A DNA stretch of 21,721 nt from a bacterium (GCA_030690175.1 JAUYHE010000057.1:1-21721); one strand, 5' to 3'; counted from the first letter of the stretch, positions 13,734 through 20,450 are shown. Translations and numbers: made by a program. The notes: generated by a model not told the origin, from the sequence alone.

Positions 13734-14540
13734 ATGTCTAGCACGTCAGTGGTCCAACTCGACTTCAGTAACCCTGAGGTTGTGAGGGATCAACAAGGCC
13801 ACATCCTGGTGGATGAGCAAGGCAACCTCGCCTGCACCGACCACAACTGTCGGCTCAAGGTAGGGGTTGAGGAGCTCACCGCCGCGATGATCCGAGAAGG
13901 CCGGGTAGATCTGACAAACATTGCCCGTCTCGCCTTCGCAGACCAGATCGTGCACATCGGCGTCGATGAGTACGACCCTAGTGTGATTCACAGCCAGTGG
14001 ATCGCACTGTACCGGAAGTGGGGATTTCCCAAGGAAATGCGTGTTCCCAAGCCTCCTTTCACCCGCGAGAAAGCCGTGGAGATGGCAGGCCTTGAAGAGC
14101 CACGTATCCCCTTCTACCGGCATCCCAAGATCACCCTGGAAATGCTGAACGGGCGGTTCCCTGCGATGCGGGGTCACTGGTCGCTTCAGCCCAACTCCGG
14201 AGTGGGTGACGCTTACGAGCTTGACGGTTGGATGTTCTTGGAGGCGGCTCTCGAAGCGCCTTTCCGCAACACCGACCAGCAGCAGCTCGAGGAACTCGCC
14301 AAGGCGAACGGCTGGAAAGGTCAGAACCTTGTCACGTATCTGCTTTTCGGGCAGTACTGCAAGGATTTGCACGATCGGTATCCGGACCTGGAGACGTGGG
14401 CACGTCTTCTGAGTTCGTCCCTGCACGGTCGTGTCCTGCACGCCCACTTCGACTCGAATGGGTACCCGATCGTTGACCACATCCTCGTTCCTTCGCGCAT
14501 CGATCCAGGCTTGGGTGGTCGCTTCGCGGTAGTGCCCTGA
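13734..14540 (+). CDS. Unrecognised 268-residue protein of GC-rich codon style
   Basis: I do not recognise this protein. It starts MSSTSVVQLDFSNPEVVRDQ, preceded by AAGGAG 10 bases before the ATG. A TTG start at 13671 is rejected because it would lie at the transcription start and lacks a ribosome site. There is no signal peptide or membrane helix. Visible features are an opening QGHILVDEQGNLACTDHNC with two Cys five apart, many aromatic and His residues (HPKITLEML, RGHWSLQPN, HAHFDSNGYPIVDHIL), and a helix EELAKANGWKGQNLVTYLLF. Codons ending in G or C dominate, unlike the AT-rich genes around it. A strong terminator follows, so it is a self-contained transcription unit. It is probably acquired and soluble. 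Confidence 0.75.
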   Translation: MSSTSVVQLDFSNPEVVRDQQGHILVDEQGNLACTDHNCRLKVGVEELTAAMIREGRVDLTNIARLAFADQIVHIGVDEYDPSVIHSQWIALYRKWGFPKEMRVPKPPFTREKAVEMAGLEEPRIPFYRHPKITLEMLNGRFPAMRGHWSLQPNSGVGDAYELDGWMFLEAALEAPFRNTDQQQLEELAKANGWKGQNLVTYLLFGQYCKDLHDRYPDLETWARLLSSSLHGRVLHAHFDSNGYPIVDHILVPSRIDPGLGGRFAVVP

Positions 14541-14581
14541 AACTTGGTCCTGGGCCTACCAATTTCCAAAAGACTCCTTGT

Positions 14582-14629
14582 GGCCCCGTTTCTCAAACAC
14601 ACTGTGAGAGACGGGGTCTTTTCTTTTTC
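14582..14629 (+). terminator. Rho-independent terminator of the 13734 gene
   Basis: A stem of about 14 bp (14582-14595 with 14605-14618, including G-T pairs) with a CCCCG/CGGGG core and a 9-base loop is followed by a T-rich run (TTTTCTTTTT). Confidence 0.9.
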
Positions 14630-14632
14630 TGG

Positions 14633-14661
14633 TTGAAAATCCGCGGATAAATGTATATTAT
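14633..14661 (+). promoter_or_regulatory. Promoter of the toxin-antitoxin and mutM unit
   Basis: A -35 TTGAAA (14633-14638), a 17-base spacer and a -10 TATTAT (14656-14661) predict a start near 14668, four bases before the antitoxin ATG at 14672. Confidence 0.6.
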
Positions 14662-14671
14662 TGGGGTTGTT

Positions 14672-14893
14672 ATGGCAAACGTAAACTTCTTAGAAAAAAT
14701 TAAAGAGATAGAGAAAGAAATTAAGCAATTAAAGACTGAGGTTGCTTTGGGGAAACCAAGAGAGCTAAGTGAAGAGGAGCTTGATAAAAGAGATGCGGAG
14801 ATCTTAAGAAGAGCAATCGCAAGAAAACAAAAAGAAGGCTGGATTGATCTCACTACTCTTGTAAAAACCTACAGCAAAGAAGGCCTAATTTAA
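14672..14893 (+). CDS. Putative type II antitoxin
   Basis: This 73-residue protein starts MANVNFLEKIKEIEKEIKQL and is almost entirely helical and charged. A coiled-coil-like first half is followed by ELSEEELDKRDAEILRRAIA and a C-terminal WIDLTTLVKTYSKEGLI. It does not match a named antitoxin family by eye. The call rests on size, charge and position directly before a RelE/ParE-like toxin, 5 bases apart. An in-frame ATG at 14651 is rejected because it lies inside the promoter. Antitoxins of such pairs usually bind the toxin with the C-terminal part and repress the operon. No DNA-binding motif is clear here. Confidence 0.65.
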   Translation: MANVNFLEKIKEIEKEIKQLKTEVALGKPRELSEEELDKRDAEILRRAIARKQKEGWIDLTTLVKTYSKEGLI

Positions 14894-14898
14894 GGTAG

Positions 14899-15153
14899 AT
14901 GTACAAGATTTTTATCTCTGCAACTGCCGATCACCAACTACGTCGGCTGGATTTCCCTCAACGACAACGGATAACTGTAGCGATTCGAAAACTAGCAAGT
15001 AATCCCAGACCACCAGGAAAACTGGTAAAGAAATTAGTTGGTCAAGAAGGCTACCGTTTGAGGGTTGGAGACTTGCGAATCTTATATTCAATTGATGATA
15101 AAGAGATGATGATTTTGATTCATGAAGTTGGTAAAAGAGGGGATATTTATTAA
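14899..15153 (+). CDS. RelE/ParE family toxin
   Basis: This 84-residue protein has the compact RelE/ParE layout: strand MYKIFISATA, helical hairpin DHQLRRLDFPQRQRITVAIRKL, the motif NPRPPGKLVKKLVGQEGYRLRVGDLRILYSID, and a closing strand ILIHEVGKRGDIY. The segment GYRLRVGDLRILY corresponds to the conserved GxyRlRvGdyRvly stretch, which holds basic catalytic or RNA-contact residues in RelE. The GKRGDIY end matches the usual H-Rg-iY. RelE members cleave ribosome-bound mRNA while ParE members poison gyrase; which applies is not decided. Its TAA stop shares one base with the start of the next gene, mutM paralogue 2. Confidence 0.85.
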   Translation: MYKIFISATADHQLRRLDFPQRQRITVAIRKLASNPRPPGKLVKKLVGQEGYRLRVGDLRILYSIDDKEMMILIHEVGKRGDIY

Positions 15154-15980
15154 TGCCGGAACTTCCAGAGGTAGAGACAATTCGTCGTGATTTAAATAAA
15201 GAATTAAAAGACCGCAAGATAGTTAAGCTAAAATATTACGATTGGGCCAAGATGCTAAAGCCCTCACCAGAAGCTGTACAAAAAGCTATCGAGGGTAAAA
15301 AAATCCGTGGTTTTGGCCGGCGGGCAAAGCTACTTCTTATGCACCTAGATGATCACGACACAACGATTGCTCTCCATTTGAAACTTTCTGGCCAGTTGAT
15401 ACTGCGTAAACCGACAGATCCGCCAGACAGATTTGCTCACATTATTCTCGAGCTAGATAACGGGAAGGAACTGCGTTTCAATGATCTGCGCAAATTTGGA
15501 TTTATGAAAGTAATTCACAACAAGGCAGATCTGGCGAAATTGTTATCCGAATTTGGTTCCGAGCCTTTTACGCCCGAATTCACCCTTGAAAAATTTAAGG
15601 AGACCGTAGCCAAAAGCAGCCGAGCGATCAAAACGGTAATAATGGATCAAAGTAAAATAGCCGGTGTTGGCAATATCTACGCTGATGAAGCGCTTTGGCG
15701 CGCGCGGATTCATCCGGAAAATCCGAGTAATAAATTAAACTATAGCCAACCGAAGGATTTATACGAGGCGATTTTGTTTGTTTTAAAACAAGGCATTGAA
15801 GATAGGGGTACGAGCGTAGATCAATACTTGGATGCCCATGGAGATGAGGGTGAGCACGCAAGGAACCTAAAAGTTTTTCGCCAAAATGGAAAGCCTTGTC
15901 CAAGATGCGGTACCATAATTAAAAAGATCAGAGTGGGGGGTCGGGGGACACATTTCTGTCCTGAATGTCAGCATGATTGA
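15153..15980 (+). CDS. mutM: Formamidopyrimidine-DNA glycosylase, paralogue 2
   Basis: This 275-residue glycosylase/lyase again starts PELPEVETI with the Pro2 nucleophile and Glu3. It has K59 in RRAKLLLMHL and helix segment IAGVGNIYADEAL. The void-filling loop DLRKFG (111-116) keeps the Arg and Phe of classical MutM. The zinc finger is complete (C249, C252, C269, C272, with GGRGTHFCPEC). The stop of the toxin gene overlaps its ATG by one base, and the following glycosyltransferase starts inside its last codons. Translation along 14672-16686 is therefore likely coupled. Compared with paralogue 1 it is the better candidate for the ordinary 8-oxoguanine role. Confidence 0.93.
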   Translation: MPELPEVETIRRDLNKELKDRKIVKLKYYDWAKMLKPSPEAVQKAIEGKKIRGFGRRAKLLLMHLDDHDTTIALHLKLSGQLILRKPTDPPDRFAHIILELDNGKELRFNDLRKFGFMKVIHNKADLAKLLSEFGSEPFTPEFTLEKFKETVAKSSRAIKTVIMDQSKIAGVGNIYADEALWRARIHPENPSNKLNYSQPKDLYEAILFVLKQGIEDRGTSVDQYLDAHGDEGEHARNLKVFRQNGKPCPRCGTIIKKIRVGGRGTHFCPECQHD

Positions 15981-16686
15981 ACATCCTTTAATCTCGGTAG
16001 TAATTCCGGCTTATAACGAAGAAAAACTTCTTTCCGAGGCTCTGGAAGCTTTGAAAAAGCAGACTTTCCCAAAGGAAAAGTACGAAGTGATCGTGGTCGA
16101 TAATAATTCTACTGATAAAACAGCCGAAATAGCCCAGGATTACGACGCGAAGGTATTAGGTTGTCAGGTGCAAGGAGTAGCGGCAGCGCGGGCGGCGGGG
16201 AGTCAGGCTGCGCGTGGAGAGATTATTGTTGGTACGGATGCTGATACCCAAGTAGCCGCTAATTGGCTAGAAAAAATCGCTACCCATTTTCAAAAAGACC
16301 CGGTACTTCTTGGTCTTACCGGTCCGGCTTACCTGGCAAAAACCAACTTTTTGTTTTCACAAGCCTCATATTTTACGTTTGATCTGTTCCAGAGATTAAA
16401 TTTTGCGATTAGCAAACCAACTTTTTCTGGTTTCAACTACGCTGTCAGAGCCGATGCGTATCAGCACGTTGGTGGAATAAACCCACAACTTCCTTCGGCC
16501 GAAGATATTGATTTATCGTTCAAACTGGCAAAAATTGGAAAGGTGAGGTATTTTTCAGATGTGGTAGTTTACACATCACCTAGGAGGATAATAAAAGATC
16601 CAGTTGGTTTTTTCCGTCATAATCTCAGAAATTACCTCTCAATGGTAAAAGGAGGCCAGCCAGAGCCCTTCAAACCTATAAGGTAG
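15973..16686 (+). CDS. Family 2 glycosyltransferase
   Basis: This 237-residue GT-A enzyme transfers a sugar from a nucleotide donor. The N-terminal ISVVIPAYNEEKLLSEAL (7-24) and VIVVDNNSTDKTAEIA are the nucleotide-binding part. TDADTQV (88-94) holds the DxD metal motif, and PSAEDIDLSFKLAKIG carries the ED acceptor-site motif. There is no clear membrane helix, though FLFSQASYFTFDLFQRLNFA is hydrophobic enough to lie at the membrane. The ATG overlaps the last 8 bases of mutM paralogue 2. The next gene is also a glycosyltransferase, so the pair may act on one glycolipid or polysaccharide. The acceptor is unknown. Confidence 0.88.
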   Translation: MIEHPLISVVIPAYNEEKLLSEALEALKKQTFPKEKYEVIVVDNNSTDKTAEIAQDYDAKVLGCQVQGVAAARAAGSQAARGEIIVGTDADTQVAANWLEKIATHFQKDPVLLGLTGPAYLAKTNFLFSQASYFTFDLFQRLNFAISKPTFSGFNYAVRADAYQHVGGINPQLPSAEDIDLSFKLAKIGKVRYFSDVVVYTSPRRIIKDPVGFFRHNLRNYLSMVKGGQPEPFKPIR

Positions 16687-16710
16687 ATGTTTTATAAGTT
16701 TATATTTTGT

Positions 16711-16716
16711 TATACT
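16711..16716 (+). promoter_or_regulatory. Possible -10 of the glycosyltransferase-folD unit
   Basis: TATACT lies upstream of the tandem short ORFs. The -35 at 17 bases (TGTTTT) is weak. Confidence 0.35.
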
Positions 16717-16763
16717 AGTTTAGTTTTAGATGTAGACTTATAGTTGGAGATCCAGGAAATAAC

Positions 16764-16799
16764 ATGAAAATAAGCAGACTTGTTTTCATTCAGAATTAG
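16764..16799 (+). CDS. Short upstream ORF 1 (leader peptide candidate)
   Basis: ATG to TAG encodes MKISRLVFIQN. AGGA lies 6 bases before the ATG. Its first ten residues parallel those of the second short ORF (MKITNVVFVQ), and its start is copied in the glycosyltransferase start that follows. Translation is not proven. Confidence 0.4.
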   Translation: MKISRLVFIQN

Positions 16800-16808
16800 G
16801 AATTCTTC

Positions 16809-16859
16809 ATGAAAATAACTAACGTTGTTTTCGTTCAAGTTCTAGGAGAACTTTCATGA
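16809..16859 (+). CDS. Short upstream ORF 2, overlapping the GT4 start
   Basis: ATG to TGA encodes MKITNVVFVQVLGELS. AGGA lies 7 bases before the ATG. The final TCATGA overlaps the start codon of the glycosyltransferase at 16856 (ATGA), the usual geometry of translational coupling. It begins 45 bases after ORF 1 and 47 bases before the gene, with the same ATGAAAAT start. Confidence 0.45.
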   Translation: MKITNVVFVQVLGELS

Positions 16860-18115
16860 AAATTGGATTTTTTACAGACGGATACTTACCGCAACTAGAC
16901 GGGGTAGGAGAAAATGTCTCAACTTTGGCCACAGCGCTTCGCCAGGCTGGCCAGAAGGTTTACGTAATTGCACCAAAACATCCTGGTTTCAAGGACAAAG
17001 ACCCAAACGTATTTCGTCTTCGTTCGGTGCGGGTTTATAAAAAACCGGAGTGGCGAATGGCGCTTCCTATTCCCGAAAAGGATTTCCAAAAAGCGGCCAA
17101 AATTCCTTTTGACCTTATCCACGGTCACGCTGGTGGGCCGGTTTCATTCCTTGGTTTTGAAATTGCTCGAAGGAGAAATATTCCGTATGTTTTTACCTAC
17201 CACACCCTGTGGAACCGCTACACTCATTACATCCTGAAGGGAAAAGTGCTGACGCCAAAAATGATGGAGGTGGCTAGCAAAATTTATTGTAATATGTGCA
17301 CGTTAATCATCGCCCCTACAAAAAGAGTGAAAAAAGAACTGGAAAGTTACGGGGTCACCAAGCCTATTTACGTTATATCAGGGAGGTTGGATCTAGATCG
17401 GTTTCGAAAGGTAGAGAAAGGTTACCTGCGAAAAAAATTACGCTTGGGCAAAGAAATATCAATAGTGCTCTACGTGGGAAGATTGGGCAAAGAAAAAAGC
17501 GTTGACCTTATTGTCAAAAGCTTTAGTTTGGTGGCTAAGTCTAAGGAAAACACTCGACTGGTTATTGTTGGCGATGGTCCAGAGAGGGAAAAATTAGAAA
17601 AATTAGCTCTAAAAGAAAGTATTGGTAAAAAAATATTCTTCGCTGGCTTTGTCAATCGGGACCAAATCCCGCTTGTTTATAAAGACGCTGACATTTTTGT
17701 CTTTGCATCGCAAACCGAGACCCAAGGAATCGTTGTACCAGAAGCGTTAGCCTCTGGATTACCGTGCGTGGTGGTCGACGACCCAGCCTTTAAAGAAGTG
17801 ATTATTGACGGCGACAACAGTCTTTCAGCGAATAACAACCCAAAGGATTTTAGTAGCAAAATCATTAAGTTGTTAGAAAGTCCTCTTTTAAGAAGGAGGC
17901 TAGGAGCAAACGCCAAAAAATTTGCTAAGGCGAATTTTTCGATAAAACAACAAGTAGAGGAGCATGTTGAGGCCTATCGAAAAGCCCTTATACTCCATAA
18001 AAATCGTAAGACTCAAGTGGAAGTATTGAAAAAGAGATTTTCGGCGATTAGAGATTTTCTTCAGGTAAACAAGCGACTAGCTCTCTTCAAGCAAGTGTTA
18101 ACAAAGGAGTTTTAA
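16856..18115 (+). CDS. Family 4 glycosyltransferase (GT-B)
   Basis: This 419-residue enzyme has two Rossmann domains. The N-terminal one shows MKIGFFTDGYLPQLDGVGEN and FDLIHGHAGGPVSFLGFEIA with FTYHT. The C-terminal one shows VLYVGRLGKEKSVDLIV, LVIVGDGPE and the donor-binding motif ETQGIVVPE (E288 and E296, the EX7E pattern). FVFASQTETQGIVVPEALAS resembles diacylglycerol glucosyltransferases and related lipid glycosyltransferases, so a membrane glycolipid product is possible but unproven. A basic helical tail (from about 375) may bind the membrane. AGGAG precedes the ATG by 7 bases. Two short ORFs repeating the start region lie upstream, the second overlapping this start. Confidence 0.9.
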   Translation: MKIGFFTDGYLPQLDGVGENVSTLATALRQAGQKVYVIAPKHPGFKDKDPNVFRLRSVRVYKKPEWRMALPIPEKDFQKAAKIPFDLIHGHAGGPVSFLGFEIARRRNIPYVFTYHTLWNRYTHYILKGKVLTPKMMEVASKIYCNMCTLIIAPTKRVKKELESYGVTKPIYVISGRLDLDRFRKVEKGYLRKKLRLGKEISIVLYVGRLGKEKSVDLIVKSFSLVAKSKENTRLVIVGDGPEREKLEKLALKESIGKKIFFAGFVNRDQIPLVYKDADIFVFASQTETQGIVVPEALASGLPCVVVDDPAFKEVIIDGDNSLSANNNPKDFSSKIIKLLESPLLRRRLGANAKKFAKANFSIKQQVEEHVEAYRKALILHKNRKTQVEVLKKRFSAIRDFLQVNKRLALFKQVLTKEF

Positions 18116-18138
18116 GAAAAGTAACTTGGGTGACCAAA

Positions 18139-18576
18139 ATGAGAAAAGCAGTTTTTGAAACAACCATCGACCAACCGGTAGACGCTGTCTGGTCAGTAAT
18201 TACACGGGTAGAGGATTACCCAAGCTATATTCGGCACGTGTACAAAGTGGAGTGGTCCGAGAGCCTAGAAGTAGGTAGCGAATGGTTCGATTGGTCCACA
18301 ATAATATTTGTACCCTTGCGGCTGAAACATGTAGTAGTAAAAATGGAACCTAACAAAGAATTAGTTTTTTTCATGCCGTTGCCCTTTGGAGGTAAAATGA
18401 ATCAACTGTTTACTATTTCGCAGAATGGTAGCGGTACAAAAATTCGGGTGGAGATAAATTTCGATCTTAAACAACCAATTTTAAACCAAATTGTCGGGCC
18501 CATACTAACCCGGAGACTATTTATTATGATGATCTCTACCCTAGATAATTTTAAAAGGAAGCAAAATGACAGCTAA
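18139..18576 (+). CDS. SRPBCC/polyketide-cyclase-like protein
   Basis: This protein of 145 residues has the SRPBCC (START-like) layout. It opens with strand AVFETTIDQPVDAVWSVITR, then VEDYPSYIRHVYKVEWSES. A central beta-sheet follows, and a long C-terminal helix (ILTRRLFIMMISTLDNFKRK). The family forms a deep hydrophobic pocket for lipids or small aromatic ligands, and some members act as ubiquinone chaperones. I place the start at ATG 18139, since GGGTGA precedes it by about 7 bases and would itself supply the alternative GTG start at 18130. Its last 11 bases overlap the start of folD. Lying next to a lipid-type glycosyltransferase, it may bind a lipid, but this is inference. Confidence 0.72.
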   Translation: MRKAVFETTIDQPVDAVWSVITRVEDYPSYIRHVYKVEWSESLEVGSEWFDWSTIIFVPLRLKHVVVKMEPNKELVFFMPLPFGGKMNQLFTISQNGSGTKIRVEINFDLKQPILNQIVGPILTRRLFIMMISTLDNFKRKQNDS

Positions 18577-19390
18577 AATTTTGTCTGGTAAAGCAGTTCG
18601 AGACCAGATTTTAAACGATTTGATGGTAATGATAAAAAAGCTAAAACGAAAACCGACGTTAGCGATTGTGCTGGTTGGCAATGACCCGGCGTCAGAAGTT
18701 TACGTGCGAGAAAAGGAAAAGGCAGCTGCCGGCATCGGTATAGATTTCCAGTTGATAAAAAAGCCTAGTAATGTAAAACAAAACGAGCTTGAAGAAATAA
18801 TTATAAATCTAACCCGAGACAAGAAAGTAAAAGGAATTGTCGTGCAAAAGCCGTTGCCAAACCAAATCGACGGTGAGAAGATAGACCGACTAGTTTCTCC
18901 CGAAAAAGACATCGACGGGTTGAATCCTGCTTCTTACTTTCACTCAACTACCGCCCAAGGAGTAGTGCGGTTAATTAAGGAAAATAAAATTGAAATTGCT
19001 GGTAAAGACACGGTTGTGGTAGGTAGGAGTAAATTAAGCGGGTTGCCGACTGCTCTTTTGTTGCTTGAGGAAGATGCCACAGTGACCATCTGCCACAGCA
19101 AAACACGCAATTTGAAGGAAAAAACAAAGCAAGCGGATATTTTGGTCTCGGCTGCTGGAGTGCCTAATCTCATCAAAGCTGACATGGTCAAAAAGGGAGC
19201 CGTAGTAATCGATGTAGGTACCATGCGTACAAAGGAAGGTAAGATAGTAGGTGATGTTGATTTTGAAAATGTAAAAAATGTTGCGAGCTACATTAGCCCC
19301 GTTCCTGGTGGTGTGGGTCCGATGATTGTCGCTGGGCTAATGATGAACCTTGTTGAAGCCTCTGAATCAATTGACAAGCAAGTTGTTTAA
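18566..19390 (+). CDS. folD: Methylenetetrahydrofolate dehydrogenase/cyclohydrolase
   Basis: This 274-residue bifunctional enzyme interconverts 5,10-methylene- and 10-formyl-tetrahydrofolate using NADP. Key residues are visible: catalytic Lys in YVREKEKA (K50), Gln in VVQKPLP (Q94), Asp in DIDGLNP (D117), and the cofactor segment VVVGRSKLSGLP with ATVTICHSKT. SPVPGGVGPM is near the C-terminus. Two family motifs are altered: QLPLP is QKPLP, and the PCTPxG stretch reads STTAQG. The end of GVGPMT is GVGPMI. The fold and active residues support FolD, with possible change in folate handling. It overlaps the SRPBCC gene by 11 bases. A promoter for the next module lies across its stop codon. Confidence 0.92.
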   Translation: MTAKILSGKAVRDQILNDLMVMIKKLKRKPTLAIVLVGNDPASEVYVREKEKAAAGIGIDFQLIKKPSNVKQNELEEIIINLTRDKKVKGIVVQKPLPNQIDGEKIDRLVSPEKDIDGLNPASYFHSTTAQGVVRLIKENKIEIAGKDTVVVGRSKLSGLPTALLLLEEDATVTICHSKTRNLKEKTKQADILVSAAGVPNLIKADMVKKGAVVIDVGTMRTKEGKIVGDVDFENVKNVASYISPVPGGVGPMIVAGLMMNLVEASESIDKQVV

Positions 19391-19399
19391 TGCTAACTT
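19371..19399 (+). promoter_or_regulatory. Promoter of the small membrane protein at 19442
   Basis: A perfect -35 TTGACA (19371-19376), a 17-base spacer ending in TGC and a -10 TAACTT (19394-19399) span the folD stop codon. The pattern TTGACAAGC...TGCTAnCTT recurs at 19830. Confidence 0.65.
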
Positions 19400-19441
19400 C
19401 CATTTCTATGGAGTAGGGTCGGGTAAAACAGGAGGGAAACC

Positions 19442-19735
19442 ATGCTTAGTACGGCAGCGTTGATCATCGTTGCTGCTACCACCCTGTTATTGGGACTATT
19501 TGTAGCTTGGCGTGTGCGCTCCAACGAAGATCTCCAAAGCTGGCGGCGGCGACTTATCCGCGAAGAATTCCACGTCAGGCAAACATCCTGTAGCAGACGG
19601 TTTGGAAAGCCTTTTGGTGTTCACCGCCCTCCTGACGGGGAACTTGAAGGAGATGATGAGACCGAAAAAGCGGCGATACTTGCAAGTATTGCTGATTACC
19701 TCCGAGAAAATACCCGCAATACAGACCGCCCTTAA
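19442..19735 (+). CDS. Small membrane protein, unknown function
   Basis: This 97-residue protein has one membrane helix near the N-terminus (about residues 4-24, STAALIIVAATTLLLGLFVA) followed by Arg-rich WRVRSNEDLQSWRRRLIREE, so the rest is probably cytoplasmic. The distal part is hydrophilic (PPDGELEGDDETEKAAILAS) and ends in a short helix. I recognise no family. AGGAGG lies 7 bases before the ATG, far stronger than the ribosome sites of the AT-rich neighbours. It has its own promoter and a following hairpin, so it is a single-gene unit within the group of small GC-richer genes reaching to 21251. Confidence 0.65.
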   Translation: MLSTAALIIVAATTLLLGLFVAWRVRSNEDLQSWRRRLIREEFHVRQTSCSRRFGKPFGVHRPPDGELEGDDETEKAAILASIADYLRENTRNTDRP

Positions 19736-19766
19736 ATTAAGTGCAAAGGGGGCGGTCTCACTATTT
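19723..19766 (+). terminator. Probable terminator overlapping the 19442 gene end
   Basis: AGACCGCCC (19723-19731) pairs with GGGCGGTCT (19750-19758), enclosing the stop codon in a long loop. TCACTATTTT follows. The T run is weak. Confidence 0.5.
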
Positions 19767-19829
19767 TCAAGTTTAATTTCCAGCAATTTGACAATTAGAT
19801 TGCAATGAGAATTTCTAATCGCAAGGCGA

Positions 19830-19858
19830 TTGACAAGCCTTACCTTGAGTGCTACTTT
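19830..19858 (+). promoter_or_regulatory. Promoter of the 19911-20450 pair
   Basis: A -35 TTGACA (19830-19835), a 17-base spacer ending in TGC and a -10 TACTTT (19853-19858) closely resemble the promoter at 19371. The hairpin AATCGC-AAG-GCGATT (19817-19831) abuts the -35. Confidence 0.65.
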
Positions 19859-19910
19859 TGAGGTGACGAAAGGGAGACGGACGAACCACTTGCTTCCAGA
19901 GGAGGCACCC

Positions 19911-20174
19911 ATGGTCGCATGCTTACTGGCGGTTAGTCTCGGAACAAACCTGGGGATAGGAGCAATGATAGGCGGCGTCCTATTCTGGTCTGAGGTTTGG
20001 TGGGTTGCTGGTGAGGTCACGGCCAAAGCCGCTCTCGTTGCGGCAGCTCTTCTGGAACCCCCAGAAGAAAACCTCCCAGAAGATCAAGACAGGCCTTTAC
20101 CGACCAGTCTGCTTCTTTATCTCGAGCAGCGAAGACTCCGGCTTGCCGCATCGACTGGTATGACAGCAGTGTGA
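19911..20174 (+). CDS. Small membrane protein, unknown function
   Basis: This 87-residue protein starts MVACLLAVSLGTNLGIGAMI. Its N-terminal half is hydrophobic and could span the membrane once or twice (about residues 3-24 and 28-47, including FWSEVWWVAG). It is followed by an acidic-Pro segment (PPEENLPEDQDRPLP) and a short helix. I recognise no family. The ATG at 19911 is chosen because GAGGAGG precedes it by 6 bases; longer in-frame starts lie at the promoter. The next gene follows after 12 bases with another strong ribosome site, so the two form one transcript ending at the terminator at 20471. Confidence 0.6.
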   Translation: MVACLLAVSLGTNLGIGAMIGGVLFWSEVWWVAGEVTAKAALVAAALLEPPEENLPEDQDRPLPTSLLLYLEQRRLRLAASTGMTAV

Positions 20175-20186
20175 AAGGAGGGGGAG

Positions 20187-20450
20187 ATGAGAAGCAAAAT
20201 CCTACCAGTCTCAAGTGAGGATGGGACCGTACGCCTTTCTACACGGGAGATGATGGAAGGTACACCCTATTCGCTTAGGGTACAAGGGAAAGATTGCCGG
20301 ATCGTCAAAAGAAGGGATGGGGCAATCGAGATCTACGAGCTTCGAAACTCGCCAAACTGGCCGCTCCTAACTGCAATTGCAATAATTGTGGCTGGTGTGA
20401 TTTACCTCCGCTGGTCAGTAAGAAGCTTCAATCGATCTAGACTACCCTGA
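20187..20450 (+). CDS. Tail-anchored small membrane protein, unknown function
   Basis: This 87-residue protein has a hydrophilic N-terminal part of beta character (GTVRLSTREMMEGTPYSLRV, DCRIVKRRDGAIEIYEL) and one membrane helix near the C-terminus (about 58-77, WPLLTAIAIIVAGVIYLRW), followed by a basic end. That suggests an N-terminal cytoplasmic domain held at the membrane. AAAGGAGGGGG precedes the ATG closely. No family is recognised. It shares a promoter with the preceding gene and ends before a strong terminator. Confidence 0.6.
   Translation: MRSKILPVSSEDGTVRLSTREMMEGTPYSLRVQGKDCRIVKRRDGAIEIYELRNSPNWPLLTAIAIIVAGVIYLRWSVRSFNRSRLP

Noticed and set aside
13746..14480. Long minus-strand ORF opposite the 268-residue gene
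   Set aside because: It lacks a ribosome site and promoter. The plus strand has AAGGAG, a TATAAT promoter and a terminator in the right places; long antisense frames are common in GC-rich codon style.
19496..20026. 176-residue minus-strand ORF across the small membrane protein genes
   Set aside because: The plus strand has two matching promoters and two strong ribosome sites in this span; the minus ORF has none visible.
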